Origin: CAZHJK01 sp964533275 | Lineage (GTDB): Bacteria; Bacillota; Clostridia; Eubacteriales; Garciellaceae | Assembly: GCA_964533275.1 (NCBI GenBank) | Contig: CAZHJK010000019.1 | Location: 1-53,267 of the forward strand | DNA: 53,267 nucleotides | Direction: 5' to 3' | Shown: positions 16,854 to 25,648 of the stretch, piece after piece | Numbering within the stretch: position 1 is the stretch's first letter | Layout: each line of letters opens with the position of its first letter | The notes under the pieces: generated by a model | Seen by the model: the letters and a program-made list of their open reading frames with translations, nothing else | Database searches by the model: none | Told to the model about the DNA's origin: nothing | Translations under genes and position numbers: made by a program

Positions 16854-16895
16854 AAATTTATAAAAAGTATACAAATTAATACTTAATAAAGCTCT

Positions 16896-18890
16896 TTAAT
16901 TATCCCCTAAAACCTTCTCAACACGAGTAACTATATTCTCTACAACAAACCCATACTCCTTCATTACAATATCTCCAGGAGCAGAGGAACCGAATTTATC
17001 AATACCTATAATATCACCTTTAAAACCTGTATATTTCTCCCATCCTAAGCTTCTGCCAGCCTCAATAGCTAATCTCTTCTCTATATCTGGTGGTAGAATT
17101 TTATTTCTGTACTCAGAATTCTGTTGTTCGAATATTTCCCTACAGGGCATACTTACAATTCTAGCATCTATCCCCTTATCCTGTAATTTATAATAAGCTT
17201 CTATAGCTATATGTACTTCTGAGCCAGTGGCAATAATTATAATATCAGGTCTTTCGCCCTTTTCCTTTTTAATTATATAGGCTCCCTTTAGAGCTTCCCT
17301 GCTACTTTCCTTAAGTACAGGCAGATTTTGCCTTGTTAAAATCATAGCTGTAGGCGTATTATTTTGAGAGAGAGCAGAGACATATCCAAAGGCTGTTTCC
17401 TTTGCATCTGCAGGTCTAAACACACTTAAATTTGGAATTAGTCTAAGACTCATTACCTGTTCAATTGGCTGATGGGTAGGTCCATCTTCACCAACTGCTA
17501 TACTATCATGGGTAAATACATAAATTGCAGGAATTTTCATTAATGCTGCCAGTCGTATAGCAGGCCTCATATAATTTGAAAATATTAAGAAAGTTCCGGC
17601 ATAGGGTCTTAATCCATCATGAATATATAATCCATTTACAATAGCCCCCATTACATGTTCCCGTACTCCAAAGTGTATATTTCTACCATCTCTATTATCC
17701 ATGGAGAATGCTCCCATATCCTTTAAATGAGTATTATTAGAGGGAGCCAAGTCAGCAGAACCTCCAATAAGATTTGGAATTTTTAGTACTAGTTTATTTA
17801 ATACTTCTCCTGAAGCAGCTCGTGTTGCCATCTTATCTTTAGAGAAACTCCATAGGTTTTCATCCTCTAAAATTTCCTTGGATAACTCCTTATTATGCCA
17901 TTGTTCCCATTCCTTAGCTAGCTGTGGATATTTATTCTTGTATTGCTGATATTTATCATTCCATTGAACTTCACACTTCTCTTTTTCCCGTACTATATCT
18001 TTAAAATGCTCTCTAGTATCCTGGGATACATGAAAATCAGCATCATAGGACCAGCCTAAGTTTTCCTTTGTTAATTTTGCCTCTTCTAATCCTAAGGGAG
18101 CTCCATGTACCCCTGCACTACCTGCCTTATTAGGACTTCCAAACCCAATAACCGTACGCACCATTATAAGTGAAGGTTTTTCTTTCTCACTTTTTGCACT
18201 TTCTATTGCATTATAAATAGCTTGTAAATCATTACCGTTCTCTATCCTTAATACTTGCCAATCATATGCTTCAAATCTTTTGCCCACATCCTCTGTAAAG
18301 GTTATACTGGTATCTCCCTCTATGGAGATATTATTATCATCATAAAGAACTATTAGCTTCCCAAGCTTAAGATTCCCAGCTAGGGATGCTGCTTCAGATG
18401 ATATTCCCTCCATCATGTCCCCATCTCCAGCGATTACATATGTATGATGGTTTACCAGCTCAATATCTTCTTTATTAAAATGGGCAGCTAACATTTGTTC
18501 TGCCATAGCCATACCCACTGCATTACCCATTCCTTGCCCTAAGGGTCCTGTTGTTGTTTCAACTCCAGGAGTATGGTTTACCTCTGGATGTCCTGGGGTT
18601 TTACTACCCCATTGTCTAAAGTCTTTTAAATCATCAATAGATAGGTCATACCCAAAAAGATGCAGTAAACTATATAATAATGCTGAACCATGTCCAGCAG
18701 ATAATACAAATCTATCCCTATCTTGCCAGTGGGGATTTTGGGGATTAAATTTCATAAAGTCCTTCCAAAGAATATAGCTCATAGCTGCTGCTCCCATTGG
18801 CATACCCGGATGCCCAGAATTAGCCTTTTCCACAGCATCTACCGCTAAAAATCTTATAGTATCTATAGATTGTTTATCTATATTTGACAT
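16896..18890 (-). CDS. tkt: Transketolase
   Basis: This thiamine-diphosphate enzyme moves two-carbon units between sugar phosphates in the non-oxidative pentose phosphate pathway. The 664 residues are full length. H27 (NSGHPGM) and H67 (SAGHGSA) match substrate-binding histidines. The ThDP/Mg motif is GDGDMMEG...NNISIEG (about 155-190) and the catalytic glutamate sits in FGVREHVMGA. The C-terminal domain is complete. AAGGAAG precedes the ATG. nagA ends 33 bases upstream on the same strand, so the two probably share a transcript; NagA feeds glucosamine-6-P toward fructose-6-P, a transketolase substrate. Confidence 0.97.
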   Translation of the reverse strand: MSNIDKQSIDTIRFLAVDAVEKANSGHPGMPMGAAAMSYILWKDFMKFNPQNPHWQDRDRFVLSAGHGSALLYSLLHLFGYDLSIDDLKDFRQWGSKTPGHPEVNHTPGVETTTGPLGQGMGNAVGMAMAEQMLAAHFNKEDIELVNHHTYVIAGDGDMMEGISSEAASLAGNLKLGKLIVLYDDNNISIEGDTSITFTEDVGKRFEAYDWQVLRIENGNDLQAIYNAIESAKSEKEKPSLIMVRTVIGFGSPNKAGSAGVHGAPLGLEEAKLTKENLGWSYDADFHVSQDTREHFKDIVREKEKCEVQWNDKYQQYKNKYPQLAKEWEQWHNKELSKEILEDENLWSFSKDKMATRAASGEVLNKLVLKIPNLIGGSADLAPSNNTHLKDMGAFSMDNRDGRNIHFGVREHVMGAIVNGLYIHDGLRPYAGTFLIFSNYMRPAIRLAALMKIPAIYVFTHDSIAVGEDGPTHQPIEQVMSLRLIPNLSVFRPADAKETAFGYVSALSQNNTPTAMILTRQNLPVLKESSREALKGAYIIKKEKGERPDIIIIATGSEVHIAIEAYYKLQDKGIDARIVSMPCREIFEQQNSEYRNKILPPDIEKRLAIEAGRSLGWEKYTGFKGDIIGIDKFGSSAPGDIVMKEYGFVVENIVTRVEKVLGDN

Positions 18891-18923
18891 TAAACCACTT
18901 CCTTTTTGTTCATTTTTTCTATA

Positions 18924-20102
18924 TTATAACACATTATCCATATTATATTTACCCTTTACCATTACTCCTATAATATTTACATTCTCATCAAAAATTATTA
19001 GATCTGCATCCTTTCCGATTTCTATACTTCCCTTTACATCATCAAGCCCTATAGCCTTTGCAGGATTTAGACTTGCCATTTTTACCGCATCTTCTAGAGG
19101 TACAATTCCATTTTTTATCATATTATATACAGCCTTGTTAAGGCTATGGGTTGAACCTGCTAGTGCCCCATCTACAAGTCTTGCTTCTCCGTCCTTCATG
19201 AATACATCCTGACCTCCAAGTAGATATTTACCATCCTTCATACCGGCAGCCATCATTGAATCAGATATCAATATAACTTTATCCATCCCCTTTAACTTAA
19301 CCGCTAAGTCCAAGGATAGGAAATGATTATGTATTCCATCACAAATTATTTCACAAATCACTCTATCGTCAGTTAGTACCGCACCAATTACTCCTGGTTC
19401 CCTATGGTTAAAAGCTCTCATGCCATTGTAAAGGTGAGTAGCTTGGGTTACACCTAATTCAATTGCATTTTTAGCTTCTTCAAGGGTTGCATTAGTATGT
19501 CCCGCTGAAACAAGAATTCCTTCCTTCCTTAAATATCTAATAATGTCATCAGCACCCTTTAATTCAGGAGCTAATGACACAATTTTAATGTGATTATCGG
19601 CATACTTTATTAACTCTTTGATCTCTTCTAAATCTGGTTTCTTTATATGTTTTTCAGGTTGACCACCCTTTTTTTCTAAAGCAAAATAAGGTCCTTCTAA
19701 ATAAATTCCCAGGACCTGAGACTTTAACTTTGATGAATTACCAGCATTCTCTATATAATTTTTAGCACCATTTATTGCCTTTCTTATGGTATTAATATCT
19801 TCTGTCATAATTGTTGCCAAGAGTGATGTAACACCATTTTTAAGATGAAAATCTGCTATAGAATCCAATGCTTTATAGGTTCCCTCCATAAAATCATGCC
19901 CTAAACCCCCATGATTGTGAATATCTATGAATCCAGGAGAAAGAAAATGTCCCTTTACATCTATAACAAGATCATATATGTTTTCATTTAACGATTTCCC
20001 ATCAAAAATATTTGCAATCCTTCCATCTTCAATAACTAAACTACTATTTCTTTTTATTTCGTATGGGATAATAATATTAGCATTTTTCATTAACATTTTC
20101 AT
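18924..20102 (-). CDS. nagA: N-acetylglucosamine-6-phosphate deacetylase
   Basis: A cytoplasmic amidohydrolase that converts GlcNAc-6-P to GlcN-6-P and acetate, in amino-sugar catabolism and cell-wall recycling. The 392 residues show the family motifs in order: PGFIDIHNHGGLGHDF (metal HxH), EGPYF, SAGHTNAT, THLYNGMRAFNHREPG and the catalytic aspartate in LISDSMMAAG. GGGAGGG lies eight bases before the ATG. No nagB or PTS genes are in view. Transketolase follows in the same direction. Confidence 0.96.
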   Translation of the reverse strand: MKMLMKNANIIIPYEIKRNSSLVIEDGRIANIFDGKSLNENIYDLVIDVKGHFLSPGFIDIHNHGGLGHDFMEGTYKALDSIADFHLKNGVTSLLATIMTEDINTIRKAINGAKNYIENAGNSSKLKSQVLGIYLEGPYFALEKKGGQPEKHIKKPDLEEIKELIKYADNHIKIVSLAPELKGADDIIRYLRKEGILVSAGHTNATLEEAKNAIELGVTQATHLYNGMRAFNHREPGVIGAVLTDDRVICEIICDGIHNHFLSLDLAVKLKGMDKVILISDSMMAAGMKDGKYLLGGQDVFMKDGEARLVDGALAGSTHSLNKAVYNMIKNGIVPLEDAVKMASLNPAKAIGLDDVKGSIEIGKDADLIIFDENVNIIGVMVKGKYNMDNVL

Positions 20103-20213
20103 TTTACAATCCCTCCCATATTAATAGCTTCTCTATCGGAACTCATAATCCAATACTTTTATTAAAATTTCGGGTAGAAGATATATGGTAGAAGGTAGAA
20201 TAAGCTTGTATTT

Positions 20214-20234
20214 TTTTATAATATAGAAATAAGA
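20214..20234. repeat. Half copy of the AT-palindrome repeat
   Basis: A T-run followed by TATAATATAGAAATAAG matches the right arm and flank of the copy at 34885-34927. No left arm is present. Confidence 0.35.
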
Positions 20235-20240
20235 AAAAAA

Positions 20241-20277
20241 CACGGAAGCAAGAGAACCGTCCCCATTGCTTCTTTTT
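20241..20277. repeat. GGGACGGTT-family hairpin after the MATE gene
   Basis: GAAGCAA (20245-20251) pairs with TTGCTTC (20266-20272) and the loop carries ACCGTCCCC, followed by TTTTT. The flank AAAAACACGGAAGC is shared with the element at 11044-11062. The last bases overlap the stop codon of the MATE gene. Confidence 0.55.
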
Positions 20278-21673
20278 AGGATTCATTATACTTATGTCTT
20301 AATAGTATACTTTTATCAAGCGACCTCATATCCCTCATCAAAACAATAAATGTAAGTGATATTGATAATATATCCGCAATGGGAAAAGCTGCCCAAATAC
20401 CTTCCAAACCGAAAAATCTTGGTAATATGAGTATAAGGGGTATTAAAAATAATAATTGTCGTGACATAGATAATATAAGAGCAGGTGTCGCCTTACCAAC
20501 TGCTTGAAAATACCCGGACCCTACTACCTGGAATCCAACTACAGGAAGCACTAATACCACTACACGCAGGGCATGGGTTCCCATCTCAATCAATTCTGTA
20601 TCATTATTAAAGATCGAAATCATTATATCTGTAAAGAACATTAGAATTACAAATCCCATGGTTGAAATAATTGTAGCTATTGTAATTCCTACCTTTAAGG
20701 CTTCTTTAACCCTATCAGGCTTATCCGCTCCATAATTATATCCAATAATAGGCTGTAAACCCTGTACAATACCTAACATAGGCATTAGGGTGAACATAAT
20801 TAACTTATTGATGACTCCAAATACTGCAATAGCAAGAGAACCACTATAGATTGCAAGACTATTGTTTATTACAATAGCGAATAAGCTCCCTGCAACAGAT
20901 CTAGTAAATGAAGATAACCCTATGGTAATAATCTCTATTGCTAATTTTATATCTAATTTTAAATTGTTTATTCTAAACTTTACTATGCTTTTACCCCTAA
21001 AAAAATATAAGATTAAATAGATTGCAGTAGTTGCTTGGGCAATTACGGTTGCCATCGCTGCCCCCCGGGTACCCATATTTAATCCCGGTACATTTATAAT
21101 AGGTATGACATCAAAGATAAAAATCGGATCTAATATTACATTCAGTCCCGCTGAGATTAACATAGTATTCATTGCAATCTTTGCATTACCCTCGGATCTT
21201 ATAATATTATTACTTGCCATGGCAAAGGAAAAGAAAATAGTTCCCATTAAAATAACACTGACATACTCTATTGCATGGGGCAGTATTTCCTCTGTAGCAC
21301 CAAATAATAATAATAGAGGTTCAACAAAAATACTTCCCAATATGGTAATAATTGCACTTATAATAATAACTAAAGTAAATACATTCCCCATAGTCTTTTC
21401 TGCTTTTTTTAAATCCTTGGCACCAAGACTTCGAGAGATAATAGAAGCTCCCCCAATGCCAAACATTTGGGCAAAGGACATTATAATCATCTGAATAGGA
21501 AAAGCAACAGAAACACCTGCAATACCCATTATCCCAACACCTTGCCCTACAAAAATGGTGTCAACAAGATTATATAAAGCCTGCACTATCATTCCTATAG
21601 TGGCAGGAATAGACAATTTCATTAATAGCTTTCCAATGCTTTCATTCCCTAACATTTCATTTCTTTCACCCAT
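20276..21673 (-). CDS. MATE-family efflux transporter
   Basis: A 465-residue membrane protein with about twelve helices in two matching halves, typical of multidrug and toxin extrusion carriers (NorM/MepA/DinF). The signature blocks are LSIPATIGMIVQALYNLVDTIFVG at the start and LGIVQGLQPIIGYNYGA in the second half. It exports cationic compounds in exchange for Na+ or H+. GGAGGAAG precedes the ATG. The marR gene ends 19 bases upstream, so the pair marR-MATE is one operon, most like the MepR/MepA arrangement, and the repressor probably controls its own transporter. Confidence 0.94.
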   Translation of the reverse strand: MGERNEMLGNESIGKLLMKLSIPATIGMIVQALYNLVDTIFVGQGVGIMGIAGVSVAFPIQMIIMSFAQMFGIGGASIISRSLGAKDLKKAEKTMGNVFTLVIIISAIITILGSIFVEPLLLLFGATEEILPHAIEYVSVILMGTIFFSFAMASNNIIRSEGNAKIAMNTMLISAGLNVILDPIFIFDVIPIINVPGLNMGTRGAAMATVIAQATTAIYLILYFFRGKSIVKFRINNLKLDIKLAIEIITIGLSSFTRSVAGSLFAIVINNSLAIYSGSLAIAVFGVINKLIMFTLMPMLGIVQGLQPIIGYNYGADKPDRVKEALKVGITIATIISTMGFVILMFFTDIMISIFNNDTELIEMGTHALRVVVLVLPVVGFQVVGSGYFQAVGKATPALILSMSRQLLFLIPLILILPRFFGLEGIWAAFPIADILSISLTFIVLMRDMRSLDKSILLRHKYNES

Positions 21674-21692
21674 ATATCTTCCTCCATTATGT

Positions 21693-22136
21693 CTAATAAT
21701 TTTTGTTATTTTTGTGTTGAGTGATATTCCCTGCCATTTTCTCCAGCAATTCTACAGCATATTTTTTATCGCTTACTTCCATACCTTCCAACAAAAGACT
21801 ATTCCATTCCTTTAAAATATCAAAAATAATAGGTTTCATTGAAATACCCTTATCTGTTAAAAATATTTGATAGGAACGCTTATCTTCCACATCACGCTTT
21901 CTATATACATAACCCTCTTCGGTAAGTTTTTTTATTGCTCTACCTGTGGTAGCCTTATCTATTTTAATTCTTTCGCTTATGGTTTCCTGACTAATTCCAT
22001 CTTCATTATATAAAACCATAAAATAAGTAAATTGACCACTTCCAATATTATATGGCTCCAACTCTTTATTTATATAGCATTGCCCCATCCTATAAAGATA
22101 GGATATATATCTTCCTATATTTTCATAGTACTCCAT
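21693..22136 (-). CDS. MarR-family transcriptional regulator
   Basis: A 147-residue winged-helix dimeric regulator. The DNA-binding domain spans about 30-100, with the ISQETISERIKIDKATTGRAIKKL recognition region and wing VYRKRDVEDKRSYQIFLT. The ends form the helical dimer interface. It is the first gene of an operon with the MATE pump. Two identical-core palindromes (GTTGC-N4-GCAAC) lie at its promoter. AAAGGAAA precedes the ATG. It probably represses until a toxic ligand binds; the ligand is unknown. Confidence 0.93.
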   Translation of the reverse strand: MEYYENIGRYISYLYRMGQCYINKELEPYNIGSGQFTYFMVLYNEDGISQETISERIKIDKATTGRAIKKLTEEGYVYRKRDVEDKRSYQIFLTDKGISMKPIIFDILKEWNSLLLEGMEVSDKKYAVELLEKMAGNITQHKNNKNY

Positions 22137-22178
22137 TTATTTTTTCCTTTCTATACAATTGCCCACTGGCTATATCTA

Positions 22179-22192
22179 GTTGCGTATGCAAC
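22179..22192. promoter_or_regulatory. Palindromic operator 1 of the marR-MATE operon
   Basis: GTTGCGTATGCAAC is a palindrome with a GTTGC-N4-GCAAC core. It lies just downstream of the -10 on the minus strand, at or after the start point. Confidence 0.6.
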
Positions 22193-22200
22193 GATATATT

Positions 22201-22229
22201 ATTATACTAAAAAATAGTTGCATTCGCAA
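22201..22229 (-). promoter_or_regulatory. Promoter of the marR-MATE operon
   Basis: On the minus strand TTGCGA (22229-22224) and TATAAT (22206-22201) are 17 bases apart. The -35 lies inside the palindrome at 22217-22230. Confidence 0.6.
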
Positions 22230-22236
22230 CTATTTT
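22211..22236. promoter_or_regulatory. Operator 2, also a possible rlmL-type gene terminator
   Basis: AATAGTTGCATTCGCAACTA with A-runs before and T-runs after forms a stem of up to about 14 pairs. Its core matches operator 1 and it covers the -35 of marR. Its T-run on the minus strand also suits it to end the methyltransferase transcript that stops at 22271. Confidence 0.6.
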
Positions 22237-22270
22237 TTAAGAATTTATATTTATTTAAATTTACTTATAT

Positions 22271-23416
22271 TTACTTATTTCTTTGAGGTGGCAGCTTCCC
22301 AAAATATTGATAAAGATAGGTTAATATCCTGCCATTGTAAAGCTTTCGATTTTTATCAGCTTTTTTCCCAAAAAACTTTTCAAATTCTGGATGGGATGTA
22401 ATTATAAAGTAAGACCAAGAATCTAATTCACTAAAGACCTTACCCATATCCCTATACAATGCTTCTACTTCCTTTAACTCACCTAATCTCTCTCCATAGG
22501 GTGGATTAGAAATTATAACTCCAAATTTTTTTCGGGATTTTAATTCCTGTACAGGCAGTCTTTGAAAGTAAACACAATCATCTACTCCTGCCTTTTCTGC
22601 ATTTTGCCTAGCCTGTCTTAAAGCCTTACCATCTATATCCGACCCTAATAGTCGAAAGTCTTTTTCTACATTAATGGACCTCATTGCATCTACCTTAGTT
22701 TGCTTCCATACTTCCCGAGGAATTCGTTTCCAATTCTCCGAGACAAAATTTCTTTGCAAGCCTGGAGCAATATTCTTGCCTATCATAGCCGCCTCTATTA
22801 ATATAGTTCCCGATCCACAAAGAGGATCTACAAACTCTCTTGAGGGATTCCAGCGAGATAATAAAATCATTGCTGCAGCCAAGGTTTCCTTAATGGGCGC
22901 CTCATTTCCATGTTCCCTATATCCTCTTTTATGTAAGCCTACCCCACTTGTATCAATAAGTAGAGTAGCTATATCCTTTAATATGGAAATCTGTATTGGA
23001 TATTCAGCTCCTGTTTCATCAAACCATTCTACTGAGTGCTTCTCCTTCAGCTTTTCTACAACTGCTTTTTTAACAATTGATTGACAATCCGAAAGACTAA
23101 AAAGCTTGGATTTAACGGACTTTGCCTTATAGATAGGGAATTTGCCATCCTTGGGAATCCATTGCTCCCAGGGAAGTGCCTTTGTTTTTTCAAAAAGCTC
23201 CTCGAAGGTCAAAACCTTAAATTCTCCCATCTTTACAAAAACCCTATCCGCTGTACGCAACCATAGATTTGCCTTGGGAATAGCTGATTCATCTGCAAAA
23301 AAGGTAACCCTTCCATTTTCAACCTTTACATCCTGATATCCTAAATCCTTTATCTCTTGAGCAACAATTGACTCTAACCCAAAGGTACTGGTTGCAACAA
23401 TCTCAATATTAGACAT
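22271..23416 (-). CDS. THUMP-domain class I RNA methyltransferase (RlmL/YpsC type)
   Basis: A predicted 23S rRNA guanine-N2 methyltransferase. The 381 residues have a ferredoxin-like/THUMP N-terminal part (about 1-160, beginning EIVATSTFGLESIVAQEIK). A Rossmann methyltransferase domain follows, with the SAM motif DPLCGSGTILIEA (about 197-209) and the base-flipping motif NPPYGERLG (about 306-314). The length fits the single-domain Gram-positive YpsC form, not the fused RlmKL of enterobacteria. GGAGAGG precedes the ATG. tyrS lies 75 bases upstream on the same strand. Confidence 0.93.
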   Translation of the reverse strand: MSNIEIVATSTFGLESIVAQEIKDLGYQDVKVENGRVTFFADESAIPKANLWLRTADRVFVKMGEFKVLTFEELFEKTKALPWEQWIPKDGKFPIYKAKSVKSKLFSLSDCQSIVKKAVVEKLKEKHSVEWFDETGAEYPIQISILKDIATLLIDTSGVGLHKRGYREHGNEAPIKETLAAAMILLSRWNPSREFVDPLCGSGTILIEAAMIGKNIAPGLQRNFVSENWKRIPREVWKQTKVDAMRSINVEKDFRLLGSDIDGKALRQARQNAEKAGVDDCVYFQRLPVQELKSRKKFGVIISNPPYGERLGELKEVEALYRDMGKVFSELDSWSYFIITSHPEFEKFFGKKADKNRKLYNGRILTYLYQYFGKLPPQRNK

Positions 23417-23491
23417 CTTTCCTCTCCTATCATTGCTTTCATTAATTACAGTATACCCAACATATTTATTTTAAATTATGCTAATAAGTGT

Positions 23492-24718
23492 TTATTTCAA
23501 TTTTACCTTATGATAAATCTTCTTACCCTTTCGAATCATTAGGCTATTATCTATGAAATCTTCCAATTTAACATCTAGATCTATATCACTTACTCTTTCA
23601 TCATTAATATAAACTCCACCCTGCTGAATTAATCGACGACCTTCCCCTCTAGAGGAAACCAATTCGGTTTTTTGAAGTAAGGTTATAAAGTTTAAGCCTC
23701 CTTCTAATTCACTCTTTGATAATTCTGAGGAAGGAACATCAGCATTAGCTGTACTATTCCCAAATAATATTTTTGCTGCTGTGTCTGCCTTTTTAGCTTC
23801 TTCTTCCCCATGAACTAGCTTAGTAACCTCAAAGGCTAATATTTCCTTTGCCTTGTTTATCTCAGACCCTTCTAAGGCTCCCAAACGATTAACCTCCTCC
23901 ATAGGTAAAAAGGTTAAAAGTGCCAAGCAATTTTTAACATCTGCATCATTTACATTTCTCCAATATTGGTAGAAATCATAGGGACTAGTTTTTTCCGCAT
24001 CTAGCCAAACAGCTCCATTTTCAGTTTTCCCCATTTTTATACCCTCACTGGTTGTAAGAAGTTTAAAGGTCATTCCATAAACAGAAGCAGAATCTACTCG
24101 GCGACAAAGGTCTACACCACCTATAATATTTGACCATTGATCATTACCACCCATTTGGAGTTTACAATTAACTCTTCTATTTAACTCTAAAAAATCATAG
24201 GATTGCATGATCATATAATTAAACTCTATAAAGGATAAACCCCTATCCAGTCTGCTTTTAAAACATTCCGCTGATAGCATTCTATTTACAGAAAAATGTA
24301 CTCCGATTTCCCTTAGAAATGGTATATATTCTAAATTCATAAGCCAATCAGCATTATTCATCAATAAGGCCTTATCCCCTGAAAAGTCGATAAATTTGGA
24401 AAACTGCTTTTTAAAGGCTTCCCCATTTGCTTGTATTTCCTCTGGAGTTAGCATTTTTCGCATATCAGTTTTACCAGAAGGATCTCCTACCATAGTTGTT
24501 CCACCGCCAATTAAGGCAACAGGACGATGACCCGCTCTTTGCATATGAGACATAACCATTATCTGTACAAAGTGCCCCACATGAAGACTATCTGCAGTTG
24601 CGTCAAATCCGATATAAAAGGTTGTAGATTCCTTTTCTAATAAATCTCTTAATTCTTCCTCATGGGTTACCTGCTCAATAAACCCTCTTTCCTGAAGAAT
24701 ATCATATACATTTCTCAT
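23492..24718 (-). CDS. tyrS: Tyrosyl-tRNA synthetase
   Basis: A class Ic synthetase that charges tRNA-Tyr. The 408 residues hold the HIGH-type motif in SLHVGHFVQ (about 44-52) and the KMSKS-type motif as KMGKT (about 229-233). The tyrosine-recognition block QSYDFLELNRR and QMGGNDQWSNIIGG are present. A C-terminal S4 RNA-binding domain covers about 340-405. The KMGKT form is usual for the TyrRS subclass in Firmicutes with long S4 domains. A complete T-box leader with a TAC specifier lies upstream, so expression rises when uncharged tRNA-Tyr accumulates. Confidence 0.97.
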   Translation of the reverse strand: MRNVYDILQERGFIEQVTHEEELRDLLEKESTTFYIGFDATADSLHVGHFVQIMVMSHMQRAGHRPVALIGGGTTMVGDPSGKTDMRKMLTPEEIQANGEAFKKQFSKFIDFSGDKALLMNNADWLMNLEYIPFLREIGVHFSVNRMLSAECFKSRLDRGLSFIEFNYMIMQSYDFLELNRRVNCKLQMGGNDQWSNIIGGVDLCRRVDSASVYGMTFKLLTTSEGIKMGKTENGAVWLDAEKTSPYDFYQYWRNVNDADVKNCLALLTFLPMEEVNRLGALEGSEINKAKEILAFEVTKLVHGEEEAKKADTAAKILFGNSTANADVPSSELSKSELEGGLNFITLLQKTELVSSRGEGRRLIQQGGVYINDERVSDIDLDVKLEDFIDNSLMIRKGKKIYHKVKLK

Positions 24719-24761
24719 TTAATACACCTCCGAATTATTAACACTTTTTAGGATCTCTAAA

Positions 24762-24970
24762 TAAAAAAAGACCATCTCATTTATAAGGACGAGATCGTCG
24801 TGGTACCACCTTAATTCACACCTAATAGGTGCCTCTACCCATGTAACGAATGGGGAAACGCAAAAATTGATACTCAGGAGTTGTAATTCATTATCCCATG
24901 TACTGTAGATCTTACACCAGTTAACCTACTCTCTTTATTGTAACCATGGATAACTACTAATTCTCCTTCA
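24762..24970 (-). promoter_or_regulatory. T-box leader of tyrS, tyrosine specifier
   Basis: On the minus strand, Stem I starts at GAAGGAG (24969-24963) with AGTA at the specifier loop and AGAGAG in the distal part. The tyrosine codon TAC (24885-24883) sits just before CTCC, which pairs with GGAG. The conserved T-box AGGTGGTACCACG lies at 24811-24799. The terminator stem (ATCTC/GAGAT extended) ends in seven T at about 24768-24762. All canonical parts are there, about 45 bases upstream of the start codon. Confidence 0.95.
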
Positions 24971-25160
24971 TAGTATTAAATAATATGATTAAATAATATG
25001 ATTTTAATCTTTATTGAATTCTACCAAAACAGAATAGATAAATCAAGTTTTTTCTTAATTTAATAACCCAATTTAATAACCATTTACTAAGTTTATCATT
25101 TATTAATTTTATTATTTCTTTTTATTGATGTTTTATTATTTTATGTTGAAAATTAAATTA
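24971..25160. other. AT-rich gap between the tyrS leader and the superoxide reductase promoter
   Basis: Very AT-rich DNA that should hold the tyrS promoter. A 14-base unit (ATCATATTATTTAA on the minus strand) is repeated twice in tandem near 24974-25003. I see no gene in it. Confidence 0.4.
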
Positions 25161-25190
25161 TTGTTTTTAAAATTTCCTTTTGGGTATAAC
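25161..25190 (+). promoter_or_regulatory. Candidate promoter of the superoxide reductase gene
   Basis: TTGTTT (25161-25166) and TATAAC (25185-25190) are 18 bases apart, about 40 bases upstream of the start codon. Confidence 0.4.
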
Positions 25191-25230
25191 TTAAAATGTA
25201 GATTAAAAAGATTTAGGAGGAGATTATAAT

Positions 25231-25605
25231 ATGGGTAAATTTGGAGATTTGTTACAAACTGGGGATTGGAAAGGTGAAAAACATGTTCCTGTAATTCATG
25301 CACCTGAAACTATTGGAGTTGATGAAACATTCGAATTGCAAGTATCCATTGGAGATGAAATTTCACATCCAAACACTTTAGAACATCATATTGCTTGGAT
25401 GAAGGTATTTTTTAAACCTGAGAAAACTAAATTTGCTGTTGAAATTGCAGATTTTGCCTTTAGAGCCCATGGAGAATATGATGTTGTTACTGATTATGTA
25501 GGTAAAACAGAGGTAACCTTAAAGGAATCAGGCACCCTTTATGCGGTAAGTTATTGTAATATTCATGGTCTTTGGGAAAATTCTCAAACTATTGAAGTAA
25601 AATAA
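25231..25605 (+). CDS. Superoxide reductase (neelaredoxin, one-iron class)
   Basis: A cytoplasmic non-haem iron enzyme that reduces superoxide to H2O2 without making oxygen, typical of anaerobes. The 124 residues contain only the catalytic centre. The Glu-Lys-His triad is E16-K17-H18 (EKHVPVI). Further His ligands are H46 (SHPN) and H52 (LEHHI). C109 and H112 (YCNIHGLW) complete the Fe(His)4Cys site. The rubredoxin-like desulforedoxin domain of two-iron enzymes is absent. AGGAGGAG precedes the ATG. It is monocistronic; the H2O2 made could be removed by Tpx. Confidence 0.95.
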   Translation: MGKFGDLLQTGDWKGEKHVPVIHAPETIGVDETFELQVSIGDEISHPNTLEHHIAWMKVFFKPEKTKFAVEIADFAFRAHGEYDVVTDYVGKTEVTLKESGTLYAVSYCNIHGLWENSQTIEVK

Positions 25606-25648
25606 AAGATGGTTCAAGCTTACTTTCAGGCTTACATTTTGGGATTAA

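Noticed and set aside
22032..22401. Two short + strand frames over the marR-methyltransferase junction
   Set aside because: They overlap the operator palindromes and the ends of two well-supported minus-strand genes and have no ribosome sites.
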